Source: Isoetes taiwanensis (Eukaryota; Streptophyta; Lycopodiopsida; Isoetales; Isoetaceae). Taken from it: a DNA stretch of 64,000 nt. Location: NCBI GenBank assembly GCA_021234155.1, contig JAJEKV010000004.1, positions 31,346,564 through 31,410,563 on the forward strand. Direction: 5' to 3'. The notes below the pieces were generated by a model. That model had not been told where the DNA came from. It made no database searches and worked only from the letters and a program-made list of their open reading frames with translations. Shown piece by piece: positions 32,353 to 44,389 of this stretch. A program made the position numbers and the translations under genes. How positions within the stretch are numbered: position 1 is the stretch's first letter; every line of letters begins with the position of its first letter.

Positions 32353-32418
32353 CACTCACACAGTGCGCGAGAGCCTTGTTCAAAAATTTTGAAAATGCCT
32401 TGAGCGCACTCCCCGAAT
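32353..32418. repeat. Hairpin repeat unit 4 beside H3-like gene
   Basis: The left arm CTCACACAGTGC is clear; the right arm is decayed (GCGCACTCCCCGAA). It starts 212 bp after unit 3 and shares the preceding TTGGCCAAACA with unit 2. Confidence 0.7.
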
Positions 32419-32612
32419 GGCCAAAATTTTCAGGGTTTCTACTATTTCTTTCCCAGTTGACATTATCCAGGATTGGAAAAAAAATATTTCCCAATTTTTG
32501 AGGTTCATGCTTGGGTTGTTATTCCCAAGGCTGAAGGTCTATTGTTAGTCCTAATAGGGAAATAGTCCGTGCCCGATCTTGTTCTACCAAGGTCATGGCT
32601 CTGATACCACTG

Positions 32613-34148
32613 TGCGCATCCCCTACTTCGTCCACGATGCTCCCATCGTATTGGAAGGCGGAGTTCATCCCCTTGGCAGCCAAGTTGACAGAGGCCGTCC
32701 ACCTGACACCAATCCTTTAGCAATGGATCGATGAGGAAGAATGAACGGGTCATTTGTCCCGTCTTCCCTGGGGACCGTCCTAGCTGCGAAAGCATAAATA
32801 AACGTAAGTACATGACATCAAATGCAAATAGAGCCACCTCGAAGGGTGACTATACCATAGCATACATGTATAAGCACATCAACAACATCATCATCAAATG
32901 GGAGTTCCTACCCAAGGCTCAGACTCCAAGGTATGGACTGACGGCTTGGGTCTCCAGAAGCCATTGCAGACAGAATTCATGAGAGTGGATTGGGCAGGCA
33001 TAGGAACATGGCTGTTGGGTAGTCCTCTCCATCCACCCCTCTTGTGCACACTTTGCTAAATAGATTGAAGAGTCTTAGGAGTGGACCATAGCCTGCCGGG
33101 TGCGTAGCCAAGAGGGCTACTACTGGGTTTCATCTCCCTGGTCCCGATAAGGCAGGAAGGGGACCACCCCCTCCAGAGGCATGCATGCCCATCACAGGCA
33201 GCTAGAGGGCCACTGCCCATCTTCGACTTGAACCTCATTGAAGGTGACTCATCACCCAAGAGGTGCTGAGCTCATGCCTTGCCCACATGTAGTGGCAAGC
33301 CATTAAGCCTAGCCCGCTAAGATCCCTGGTAGGCTTTACACACCAGAGGGATCAGTCTGTAATGGGACAAGTCCTCCTTATTCCACTGGTCTAGCCCTAG
33401 CCCCGCCACTCACAACCAGGCGGGCTTTTGTACACAGACCGCATTAATTGAGAATTAATGAGGCTATCTAGATACATCTACTACTGAAGGTTTCAGGGTC
33501 TCTACCCCCTTCCCAATACACAAGAGTGAGCATAGAATGGAACATCATCATCAAAGAACTAAAATACTAAATAATATCTAATCTATCTACCTAAACATAC
33601 ATGGTTAGGTTCTTTAGTTAAGGCTTGTGATCTTAGGATCTATAAGGCTGCTAAGACTGATCTACCATGCTATCCTAGCTCATTGCGGGGCTAAAAGTCA
33701 GCATTGCACAGCGAAATCACAGGTTACCTGATCCCTGGCTTGCTCCTACTCCTCGAATCGCGTCCATGCCTTCGATTGGGTTGAAGGCAGTTGTTCCTGA
33801 AAGATCGGTTGTGCAAAGGTGGCTTGGCGGCGCCTGGCAATGCGAACTAGTAGCTTGACTTGGCCGGAATGGTCCAAGGAAGCCAAAATGCGAAAATGGA
33901 AAAGGTTTAGGGTTTTCCCTTTTGTTCCTTTTATATGACCTTTTAGGTTTAGGTTAGAAGGGACTAATAGGGTTTTGCCATTTGGCAAAGGGGTTTAATT
34001 GCATATGTTTAATAGACATATGCAACATACGAGGTTGCCCACTAGGCGCAACACTTTACGGCTCTCAAGTACTTGTCAAGGTGACATGTACGCGTGGCGT
34101 GGCAATATAATATACGTATTGAACCGTATATTATCCTGGAACGTCACA
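32613..34148 (-). mobile_element. Probable LTR (5' LTR or solo remnant), minus strand
   Basis: On the minus strand the segment starts TGTGACGTTCC (34148) and ends GATGCGCACA (~32613). One base later comes a primer-binding site for initiator Met-tRNA, TGGTATCAGAGCC (complement of 32597-32609). That arrangement is typical of plant Copia/Gypsy elements. About 100 bp of internal sequence follows (to ~32490) and no polyprotein was found, so the body is deleted. The second LTR was not seen in the window, so the outer boundary rests only on the TG and is uncertain. Confidence 0.5.
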
Positions 34149-34503
34149 ACCCCTTTACCACAACCATGGCCAAGAAGCAAAGCACCCAGCAGATGCCATG
34201 ATCGACCAATCTGCAGAGCTAGCATGACACTTGGAAGAGGCGGGACTGAACCTCGACATGTGCTTAGATACTATATGGGATAAAGGTTCATCCACGACAC
34301 AAATTGAACAAACAACACCATATTTCATGTATTCAATCAAAATGCCAAAATAGAAAGATGTGTCCATCTAAGGGATCAACTCTTCTTCATAATTACGAAG
34401 GATTATGACGTGATATGGGTCATGCAAGAAGAAGATAAATCGTGGCCTAATAAGGGAACAAAAAGTAAAGTAGATCTGCCAAAATAAGAGGCTGTGTTAT
34501 GTA
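34149..34503. other. Spacer before Helitron 2, nothing recognised
   Basis: Short frames only. It ends with TTATGTA, the left flank of Helitron 2. Confidence 0.5.
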
Positions 34504-34639
34504 TCCTATTGTTTAAATTTGGTTTTTCTGGGGTTCCGAAAACTTTTTGGATTTTTTTTTGGGTTGGTTTTTCTAAGGTTTTTAATATTTTGGCGGCCGG
34601 AAAAGATTTCTGAATTCTAAAAATCGGACATATCAAAAT

Positions 34640-37380
34640 ATTTTCATTTTGGGGCCGATTTCCATGGATGCCTTATCTTCGGCATGCCTGCCACGCTTAC
34701 TCGGATACAACTCTATCTTCTAAGCCATCCGGATACTCCACAGAAGCCTTAGAAGCGGCATACTCCACAGAGGCCATAGAAGCGGCGGCATCACAGGCGT
34801 CACAGATTTTGAGCATCACAGATTTCTTCACGGATTTTTAAAGAAGAGCATGATAGGCTTGAGAGATCCGTTTTTGAGATTTGTTTTCAAAAAGCTACCC
34901 GGACAACAAAATCTGGATTCCACAGAAGCCATAGAAGCTGCATCAAAGGCTTGATAGATTTTGAGCATCACAGATTTCTTCACAGATTTTTGAAGAATCT
35001 CCAAGCTCTTAGCCGATCACAGGTCACAGGTCACAGATGTATGTAGGTCACAGATGTATGTCGATCACATGTTTTTCTGCAAGTCAATTTTTGTTCTGCA
35101 AAAGGGATCGAACACATGATAAGGTTTGTTTCATGGATGGGTCCATTTAATCTACATCCTTTTGCTTGGTGACCTCTGCAAATGGATTCCACTGTTGCAT
35201 TTTATTTCGTTTTATCTGAGTTGCACTGCCCTAAGTTGCACTCTTCGTTTCAGGAATAAGAATGGCAGTAGTGTCACGGCATGCATGCCGTGGTTGTTCA
35301 ACAGGATATCGGCTTTGATCGGTCGAATAGCAGTATTGGTTCTTGCAGATGGCAGGGAGACATGCCTGTTAGTTGTTAGCATGGATCTGTTATACATAAA
35401 AGAAGCATGATGCAGACTGTATGGTTCTTCATTGAAGTTGTTCTCTTAGACGACAGTAGCATCAACTCCACTGATGTCTTTGGTAAGTTTATTTTCCCAG
35501 AACAAATCTCTCTCTCTCCATCTTGGTTGCATATGAAGTTCCGATTTCATTATTACAAGTTTCTCTGTTGCTTATAGAATCTTGCTTTGGAGTCCGAAAT
35601 GCTGAAAGTCTTGCTCATGGGCGACAGTGGCATTTAACAACACTGATTTCTTTAGTAAGTTTCTTTGTCCCGAGACTAGCTTCTTTCTTTTTCGTCCATC
35701 TTCCTGATCTAATGTGGGCAGTTGCATCTTGGTTATGAAATGTGCAGGCATTTTAGGTTCTTACATTTTAACTTTCATTTTATCATCGTTACAAGCTTCT
35801 CTGTTGCTTACAATACTCAAAAATGTCTTCGTCCTACCATTAGCATTCGTTGTGATTCTATTCTAGATAGATGAAGAACATGCCAGTTTGTTATATGAAA
35901 AGGTTAACAACATCTTCCAACTATTTGAAAGGGAGAGATAATTTTCCATGTATACTTTCTTCAAAGCTATTTCATTTATATATGCTGCATTCATAGCTGC
36001 TCTTCGAAAATTCTAGCACAAACTTAAAAGTAAAGAAATTCATATATGGATACTGCATCTACACAAGTCAATCCAAAACCTTTTATAAATTGAAATGTTT
36101 TCTTAGATATTCTATTTCATCTTATAGATGAGAAAGTTGATCCATGTCTTCCAGTGCTCTAATCTTTGAAAATTAGATATGTGTTTTGTGTCCGAAAATA
36201 CAGAAAAGGTTATGCACAAACAGTGCCATCTATATGCGATATGAAATGCAAGTATATATGCCATTCCACGAGAAACCAAGATACATGAATGGATATGCTC
36301 TAATATCCTTCTATGTAAGTATCATGTTCCATATTTTCAATTCATAATTTTGATATTAGTAAATTGATATCTTGGGGATCCAAATATGCAGACATTAGAA
36401 TGAAGCAACATGATGAGCTAGCTCTAAGGGCTGTAAAAAGAAACCGATGTAAATGGAAAAGAATAGAACAAAGGAGACATAGGACAAAGGATCTACTTTT
36501 GTTTCATCTACAGATTTTCACATTGCACTTCTAGGATGTAATTTGGTAAGGGCTTCAGTTTATAGTTTATATACATCAGTTGTCTTTGTATAAGGTGGAT
36601 CTCACAAGGTAGATAGATGGGATGCCTCACATGACGTAATGATGCAGTACATCGGGCATTAGAGTGTTCAACATGTGTTGACCATAACTGGAAGTTGCAA
36701 TTCAAGCGCTTAGTGGGTAGTTGACGGTGGACGGTGGACAGTAACCACAGTTGTGGTGTTTCTACAGGTACATATCTGAATTAGTTACAATTGCCTAGAT
36801 TGTATATAATATACTTAATGATTTTTTTGGTCCTATTGTATCATGTGCAGAGACCACAATTGCTATTTTCTTTTTATGGAACACCTTCACTACAGGAGTT
36901 CTATATTTTGCACAGGTATACATGTGAAGTTACTTATAGTTTTCTAGCTGTATACGTATTGTGGGCTCTGCAAGTAGGCATATGCTGTTATGCAAGTTGA
37001 ATAGCGAGACTATTGGTCTGAGCCTGCACTAACAAGATGCAGCATATGGAATTCAAGAAAGAATATATAATACATTGGCATTCCTCAAATCTGAGTATTC
37101 ACTGCATCTTTAGTCCTTAGCTGTTGTGGTTAGAGAAGAGTGCGAATTTTTAGAGGGTTTATTTTGGAAGGGTTTAGAGGGTTTTTTAGATTGTCACATC
37201 AAATTTTGCTTTTGCCATTGGTTTTGAGGTGTAGAAGATGCAATTGAAGACTCCATACTATAGAAAATAACACTGCATTAAAGTATGTAGAAGTAGTTTA
37301 AAAGAAATAGTTTGAAGTAAACTATGGAAGACAAAATACTATAATCCATAATAATGTTATGAAAACCTAGACGACATGAA
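34640..37380. other. Left interior of Helitron 2, no gene seen
   Basis: Short frames only. Repeated phrases such as CATCACAGATTTCTTCAC and CCACAGAAGCC/GCCATAGAAGC at 34730-34990 indicate small-scale duplication. No domain recognised. Confidence 0.5.
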
Positions 37381-37389
37381 GTCCTCATC

Positions 37390-39723
37390 CTTCTGCACAC
37401 TCATCATCTACAAGTAGACAACGCCTACGTCTTCTTTCCTTCTGAACTGGAGATTTTCTTTTTGACAAAACTGAAGCCATTGATTCTGCATACACACAGG
37501 AAGAATGCTAATACGTTAAAAAGGATAAGTAGTACTACCATAATTGCTAAAAATTTACAAAGAGAAATAAACGAACGTACTATGAAGGTTCTTCATCTTC
37601 CTCTGCCACTTCGTCATCTGAATCCTCGGGAAGCTCCGCTTCGAAGAAAACTACCAACAGGACATGGAAGCCAGAAATTTGCATAAGGAAAATGGGTTCA
37701 TCTCTTCAGTTATGCCAGTGGGAAGAAAAGATACAGCTGAGGCAATAAATGAGGCAGCCTGGACCTCTGCCTGCAGCTTTGAACATCAACCTGCTAGACC
37801 CAAATGCATCTAGAAGTTATCTCCGACTAATAAGGGAAAGAATTGCTCACAGAAATGCTCATTAAGTGAAAGCAAGAATGATTGTTTGCTACATACAAGA
37901 CAATGCTAGGCCCAACTTTGTTGAAGTTAAATATCCACAAGTTATTCCAGAAGAATGCAAAACTGGATTTAATAAAAATGGATTAAACGCAAAACTGGAT
38001 TTAATAAAATGCAAAGAAAAGACTCCAGTGGCATATTGCCTACCGTACAGGATCAATGGAGTAGCAAGCCACCACCCTACAAGGTTGATGCACTTGTACT
38101 CAATTACTAATTCTGTTAAAAGGCCTTGCACCTAATTAAGTATTACAATTTGAAACAGAAGGTTTACAATTCACTACAGCCCATCTATTACTTACAGCAT
38201 CTATTACAGCTCATTATTTTCAGCCCTAGCTGGAGTATGGACCTGGAGATAAACTTTGAAGGATATATTTCACGAACTGGATTGCATTTACGACCTTGGC
38301 CTTAGCCTTATCCACAAGACTAAGCCATTCCAGACCATGGGTCCTGGAACTTATCAATCCCTAGACATAGTCTAGGGGAGCCTTGGAAGTCCTTTTACTA
38401 AACATTAAATATCATTTGTTCAGTTTCCTTATTGGCCAGAAAACTTGTCTATGGCCTATTATTACATTATCTCAGATAATTGTGTCCTCTATACCCTTTT
38501 CTAAAAGTCAAACAATATTGCCTTGCCTCAGATAATTGTGTCCTCTATACCCTTTTCTAAAAGTCAAACAATATTGCCTTGCCTCAGACGTATTAGCCAC
38601 ATGTCAAATGCTTAATATAATTTCCAAAATTTTCCCCATGAGACCTTTGAAAGACTTATCTAGAGTACAATTCCCTTAATATTTTTCTGCAACAGCATAG
38701 TTTTACTGCGCTAAAAGCTGATGCATAATCCAATGCAAATGCTAATCCAGTATCTAGTGCTAAATACACAATCCATGCGCTTCCAAAACTAATATGCTAT
38801 GCTTTTAATACGACAAAAATGAGCAAAATGTTTTATTTAAACAAAATTGGCCATGTAACCATCAATTCCATACTTCCAATATTTTTCAATAAAAGAAGCT
38901 ATCGTTATGACTTAAAAAATAGCAGAATTCTTACTGTTACTCAAGTCTGAACAATAAGATGTAGCCACTTCAAAACGGTAAGTCTCTTATGGCCATGCTA
39001 TCACCGAGCATAAGCTGGCTAAAAAAATCACAAGTTTTTGAGTAATGTGTATTACCTTAAATGGTCAAGAAACGTTTATAGACTTCCACTCAAACAGAAA
39101 TCAGAAATGCAGATCCAATGCCGTCCGCCCAAAGGGCAAACTTCTTTATGTAACACTGCTCCAAAACATCCATAACCAAATGAAATCTGGAGATGCAAGA
39201 TTGGTTACCTGATTTTGCAGAAGCTCTTTCTTCTCCACTTGATTCGTCCTGTGGCTCAAGTCCATGGGCTATTGTGCCTTGAACATCGCTTGGTTCCCTG
39301 ATCTACTTGCTGCACTGCTTTATGTGAGTCATATTTATCAAAGCCATTCTTCCTCTTAGTGGTGACAACCATCTCCAGCATATTGGTTAAGAACTGTTTG
39401 CCAGGCTGAGCATAAGCCACATTCTGGTTCCTGCACATGGCTACAAGGTCCAGCCCTGCATTCTCATTCTCCTCCTTGCATAAGGCTGCAAGTTCCAGCC
39501 CTGCATTCTTGTTCAAAGCCCTCATCTCATGTCTGTTCTTTGTGGTAGCAATCACGTCCAGCATATACTTGTCCATTATGCCAATAAGAAATTGCTTGCA
39601 AGACAGTGCATATACCTCATTCTGCTTTTTGCACAAGGCCAAGATCCAGCCCTGCATTCTTGATCAAAGGCACTATCTCATATTTGTAAAGCTTGCTCTT
39701 CATGCCTGGAGGCGGAGGCGCCA
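37390..39723 (-). pseudogene. Unrecognised gene fragment with a duplicated ~50-residue motif
   Basis: The minus-strand start ATG at 39723 reads MAPPPPGMKSKLYKYEIVPL, then shifts by one base at about 39645 into a 133-codon frame (39657-39256). That frame contains two related repeats: AGLDL/GWILAL-type start, C...QN.VYA, KQFL, then V.ATTK. It continues, after another frameshift near 39300, to an acidic stretch ending before a good donor (GGTAACC at ~39210). Acidic residues ELPEDSDDEVAEEDEEPS (37.6 kb) and a basic stretch SKRKSPVQKERRRRRC after an acceptor (TATGCAG, ~37482) may be later exons, but the simplest join hits a stop. I do not recognise the family. It lies inside Helitron 2, so gene capture is a fair inference. 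Confidence 0.4.
38471..38582. repeat. Perfect 56-bp tandem duplication
   Basis: Unit CTCAGATAATTGTGTCCTCT... occurs twice without mismatch (38471-38526 and 38527-38582). Recent slippage or unequal exchange. Confidence 0.9.
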
Positions 39724-39744
39724 TCGCCTAACTGCTACTGTAAA

Positions 39745-40100
39745 TGCAAAACCAGCGCCGCCGCACTCGGTCTGGAAGGCCCCATTCCGGATCACGAAGA
39801 ACAGTATTTTTTCAAAGGAAGAACAATATTTTTTTCAAAGTAGTTCAGAAAAAAAGCTTAAGACAGATCTATTACCTGTAATAGCGATGTGTCTGGAGTC
39901 CGGATTGCACAAAAACTTTGAGGAGCGCCGCCGCACTCGATCTGGAAGGCAGAAGTTTTTTTTCAAATCAAAAGAAGAAGTACAGAAAAAGAAAAAGAAG
40001 ATTATTTACCAGTTGTCAAAATCTGTTCTAGCGCTATGGAGGGAGGCCCACACTCATTTCCGCTTGCACAGAAACAATGAGGAGCGCCGCCGCACTACCT
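39745..40100. repeat. Three GC-rich repeats upstream of the gene fragment
   Basis: AGCGCCGCCGCACT recurs at about 39752, 39923 and 40083, the first two followed by CG.TCTGGAAGGC. These lie just upstream of the minus-strand ATG at 39723, so they may belong to the promoter or leader of the captured gene. Confidence 0.6.
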
Positions 40101-40883
40101 CCAAAAGTATCCGCCATTTCCCCCTGATCGTTCTTTTTTGAAACGATCTTCAAGTTTTTTTTTCCAATTTTTTTTCCTAATGAACTTATATTTTTTTAGC
40201 AAATGAAAGATTAAGAATCCAAAGGGCTGACAAGGGCGTTACGGTCCAACGTAAAAGCCGTGGACAAGCTTTAGCGTCCCAATCAATGGCGCTATCAGCC
40301 AAGCCAGATTGCCTTCCAAACCAGATTATGACACCTTAGGAAGTCTAGGTCCTAGGGTGCCACCTACCCCTTATATTCCTCCTCCCACAAAAATAATCCT
40401 ACCCAACTTATGCCTCGTATCCAGGGCTCGAATTTGACGGCTTTCATGCCTATTTTTTACATTTGTGCCCGTCAAAACAGGTGAAAAAAAATTTCGTATG
40501 GCAAATGAAAGGCCGCAGTTGGGCTATCGCCCGTCATCAACAACAAGACATATTCATCATTTGAAAGGCTACGAATAGAGAAATGCCTGTCATTTTTCTT
40601 GCTATATATCTTTATAAATTTTAAACATTATATTATTATTGATTATAAATCTATACAATATACAATGATACAATTACATATCCCAAATTTCCAATGATCC
40701 CTCCCCCCATCCCATTTTTTTAACCATCATGCAACCATTAACAATCACGAACCTAAATTTATGCTATTTTGCTAATTCACATCCTAAATCTATGCTAACA
40801 ATTCGAATTTTTTTTCTTCGAATCTTGATTCTTCTTGATGCCCGCCCCATTTATCCGGCCTACCGCCCCGATCAAGATCAATC

Positions 40884-41135
40884 TTGGGCCAGGGACAGGT
40901 TTTCCAAAGATTGATGAAATTATGGCAATGTTGTATGGTCATTCCTGGAAGCACAACCTCTTGCGAGAGAGGTTTCTCCCGTCAAAACGCTATTAAGAGT
41001 GCTATAAGATCGAGCATGAACTTAGAAACTCTTGACGCCACAATGTGTGTATCATTGTGGAATGAACCATTTGAAAGCATAGATTGGCAAACATGTTACA
41101 AGGATTGCGAAGCAAAGGAGAGGAATGCCACTTGA
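40884..41135 (+). pseudogene. hAT transposase C-terminal dimerisation domain fragment
   Basis: The frame contains MVIPGSTTSCERGFSRQNAI followed by a leucine-spaced segment (SSMNLETLDATMCVSLW) and ends at TGA. This is the hATC signature (P.S....ER.FS...I...) with the usual downstream helix. The sequence upstream lacks the RNase H core, so only the 3' end of the transposase survives. Nested inside Helitron 2. Confidence 0.75.
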
Positions 41136-41963
41136 TAAGTTTTTGTGATTGATTTTAAACTTTAAACTATTATTTTTATTTCAATAGTATCTATGTAAGA
41201 ACTTCATTATGTATTTGATGAACTTAAATGAAAATATACTTTGTTTTATATATCTATCTATTTTTTTAGGAATAGGAAAAAAACTGGTTTCTGTCATTTT
41301 AAATTTTTTTATTGCATTTGAAAGGCTTGAATTTAGGAACTTCCTGTCACACGAAAGTTGTAAAATTATTTTGTCCGTCCCTGGAAAATTAAGGGCGGGC
41401 CATCAAATTCGAGCACTGCTCGTATCGTCAGTTTGTAGATTCCCTTACTCAGAAATCGACCCTATCGTTTTTCTTTTTGTTCTTTTCTATACCTCTATTC
41501 TATTGCCATTCTCTTCAAATCCACTCATATTTGGTATCTTGCCACTGCATTTTTACCATAAAACAAAAACTTACGTTTCCTTTCCCATCAAAGTCACGGA
41601 TTTCCAAAATATAAAATATATCATATCTGTATGTGTTAATAAAACCTAGTGCTTTGGATTCCTCCACCGATTTTCGAGCCTTTGTTAAGGCCCATATTGA
41701 CCATACCTGGTAATAAAACTTAGGCCACTTGGCTACACGTGGGGCAAGGAAAACGACACGCTACAGTCTATATTGGTCTACATCTCATTATGCTCACATG
41801 TTGGCTAGTCCTGACAAATAAGAATATAACAACAGTTGCCAAATCCTACATTTATGTACAACATCTTGTTGCAATAAAAGAAGGTATTCTTTTTCTCACC
41901 TGGTTACCGTTCAATTGTAACTATTTGATTATGCTTCTTTTCTAAATTTCGGTTTTGTTGTAG
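41136..41963. other. Non-coding stretch between hAT and MULE fragments
   Basis: AT-rich and without a recognisable protein. The longest frame (41209-41649) is hydrophobic and low-complexity. Confidence 0.5.
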
Positions 41964-42944
41964 GATACGCCAGTGGATAAATAAGAGTCTTGAAACTAAA
42001 GTCCACCAAAAAGATGAAGTTGGAAAGATCATATACTTAAAACAGCACTGCAAATATCAATTTTTTCATGGTTCCAAGTTTCCATACCAACTTCATGACG
42101 AGGACAATGGTCGGTGTTATGTCTTCAAAATGTCCACAACAGGAGCCGGTTCTGGAGTGGAGCTCGTCAACAGAATGCGTCCAGGAGGAGACTTAGAAGA
42201 CTCTTGGGTCCATTTTGACCACGTAAAACGCACTGTTGGGTGGACAACTTTAGCATGCCATGTGTACGACCCTAGGTATATTTGTTTTCTTTCTACTTTT
42301 CAATGACCATTTTAAAATATTAAAGCAATCTTTGGAAATGTTCAGTGTGCGTTGTCTTCTTACAATAGCAACATGTGATATGAAAACGGAGGACACGGAA
42401 GCTCAGATAAAGTTCTAGAATAAGCTAAACAGAGTCATGGTACTAAAGAACTCAACACCTGCTCAGTTCAAAGGATTCATGGCAGACGAAGCTCAAGCTA
42501 ATTGGAATGCCATTCGAGCTGTGTTCAATGATGGCCAGCCCATGGCTTTTCAGAATATTGTCAATTGGTGGCCTGGAAAAACTAGCCCTTCAGACATAAG
42601 TTCCTTAGGCTCATGGCTAGCATGGTGGCATCAAAGAAGCTAAAACAAAGCTTAATCAAGCTTTACAACTAGAGTGTGATATAGAGTCCATAAAGGTCAA
42701 TATCCACCACACGGATGTTGAGTACCAGGTGCGTCGACCAGATGAAACTTATACAGTAAGGGTCTACAAGCATCCCACATGCACATGCCCGGATTTCATG
42801 GTCAGAGAGCTGAAAAGGGTATATATTCCGTGCAAACATCTGATGTACGTATTTGCGAAAGTCCTCAACCATGACCCTAGGTTTTTTTTGGACATCATTC
42901 AGCCTGTATTGACAGAGGATGTTCTACATAGGCTCCTTCCTTGA
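41964..42944 (+). pseudogene. MULE-type transposase with SWIM zinc finger (degraded)
   Basis: Exon 41964-42275 (after TTGTAG, before GTATAT) joins in phase to an exon from 42346 (after TTCAG). The product includes GWTTLACHVYDPS, LLTIATCDMKTEDTEAQ and FKGFMADEAQANWNAI. From memory these match the MULE transposase core of plant and animal elements that end in a SWIM domain. An in-frame TAG (after AQIKF, expected Trp) and a stop at 42641 break it. About 120 codons are then missing, and the C-terminus reads in another frame from ~42612 to 42944 with a SWIM finger: CTCPDF...IPCKHLMYVF (CxC...CxH). Confidence 0.75.
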
Positions 42945-43595
42945 GGAAGAACGACAGTTTTTTGTACGCACTTTTTCATATCAAATTCTAATAGTTAATA
43001 GTGTGGCTGGTAGCCTGCACTGTATATATTAGTGAATGTATGCAATACATATATTATTCAGTCCATTTTGATTTAGCTATACGTTGACTCGTACAGAATT
43101 CATTCTGGTATATGTTCATTCTGATACATGTTACCAAAAAAATGGCAACTAGTACAACATGCCATAACAAAATATTCTAAGGAATATTCTCTTGTAAAAC
43201 CCCCCAAGCCATCCACAAAAAAACCCTCCAAATAAAATTCCCCTTAGAGAACATGGATTATTAGCTGCTGTGAATAGAGAACATGAATTATTAGCTATTT
43301 TATGTTGATATCCTATGAGCGTTCATAATACCATCTATAATTAATAAGTTTCGCAGTTCACCATGACCAAGCTTTCTCTAATCCGAGAGATTTATATCCC
43401 AAATGACTCAAGCAAAGACTATATGCACCAGCACATGTAAGACCTTTTCAACATTTCTAACCTTGGTCTAGAAATTCCCAAAAGTAGTATTGTCACATGT
43501 AAAGCTTTTTTGATGCAACGATGACGTAGCTTCTACGATCATATTTTCATTTTGTAGAGCTTATTGTTTAATTGATGAGTATATTTAGGCGAAGC
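42945..43595. other. Non-coding stretch after MULE fragment
   Basis: No supported gene. A short near-duplicate (AGAGAACATG.ATTATTAGCT) lies at 43247-43290. Confidence 0.5.
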
Positions 43596-43599
43596 AAAT

Positions 43600-43885
43600 G
43601 TGTATAACTAGGGGAAATAACCTCGCAATACCAATCATCCAGGAAACAACTTTGCAACGATGACATTGCTTCAACTATGACGTTGCTTCTAAAATCACAT
43701 TTTCCATTTTGTTCACATGATGTGTATAACTAGGGGAAAAGAATGTGCATAACTAGGGAGAAACAACCATGCAACAACAATAAAAATAATCAAATGTGTA
43801 TAACTAGGGGAAAGGAATTGTGTATAACTAGGAAGAAACAACCCTACAACAACAATAAAAATAACCAAATGTGTATAACTAGGGA
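43600..43885. repeat. Minisatellite GTGTATAACTAGGGGAAA
   Basis: About seven copies of TGTGTATAACTAGGG(G)A lie at 43601, 43720, 43745, 43796, 43820 and 43870, in a higher-order unit with AACAACAATAAAAATAA.CAAA. The open frames here simply read the repeat. Lies in the 3' part of Helitron 2. Confidence 0.85.
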
Positions 43886-44360
43886 AGACGATCTTGCAAC
43901 AATGATTACATTCCCATTCTATGTAGTTACGCGATGTGCACAAGTTGAAAAAACTTGCAGCAACATAGTCACGCCTCTCTTCACTTAGAAGTAAGAAAAG
44001 CTTTTGTTTGTACGTCGTCCTTGAAGTTGTACATGATATTCTCTCTCTAAGGCAAATGGACTTAAGGGAGGGAAATAGAAAAAATGCACAAAAGTAATTG
44101 CATAAGATAACATATACAATGAATTCTGAAGGTAGCCAGCCAAATGCATGAGAAATAATTACATAAGATGCCATATGCAAGGTAACTAATCTAAGCAATA
44201 AACAAATGCATGAAAATAATTACATAAGATGAGACAGACAATGAATTGTAAAGGTAAATAATCTGAGCAGTCTTTATTGAAATCCAAGTGTATGCATAGC
44301 CAATGTTTAAATTTGCTTAATCCAACTAAATATCTTAAGTTAACTTGCATTTGTACTTAT

Positions 44361-44389
44361 GCCCAGCAACGCCGGGCAAACATTGCTAG
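44361..44389 (+). terminator. Helitron 2 3'-terminal hairpin and CTAG end
   Basis: GCCCAGC-AAC-GCCGGGC stem-loop with one mismatch, eight bases, then CTAG with T following. This is the transposition-termination structure of Helitrons, not a transcription terminator. Confidence 0.85.

Larger units (their letters stand above)
34504..44389 (+). mobile_element. Helitron 2, ~9.9 kb, with captured and nested fragments
   Basis: The 3' end is clear: hairpin GCCCAGCAACGCCGGGC at 44361-44377, then CTAG at 44386-44389 followed by T. The proposed 5' end is TCCTATTG at 34504, preceded by A. The following ~110 bp resembles the 5' end of Helitron 1: both read TTTAA(A)TTTGG, then CCGAAAAC, TTTTTGGA, and later GGC.GCCGGAAA and GATTTCT/CATTTCT. 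Flanks therefore read A^T, as Helitrons require. Inside are an unknown gene fragment (37.4-39.7 kb), a hAT C-terminus and a MULE pseudogene. No Rep/helicase was recognised. The 5' boundary is inferred from similarity and is less certain than the 3' end. Confidence 0.65.
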
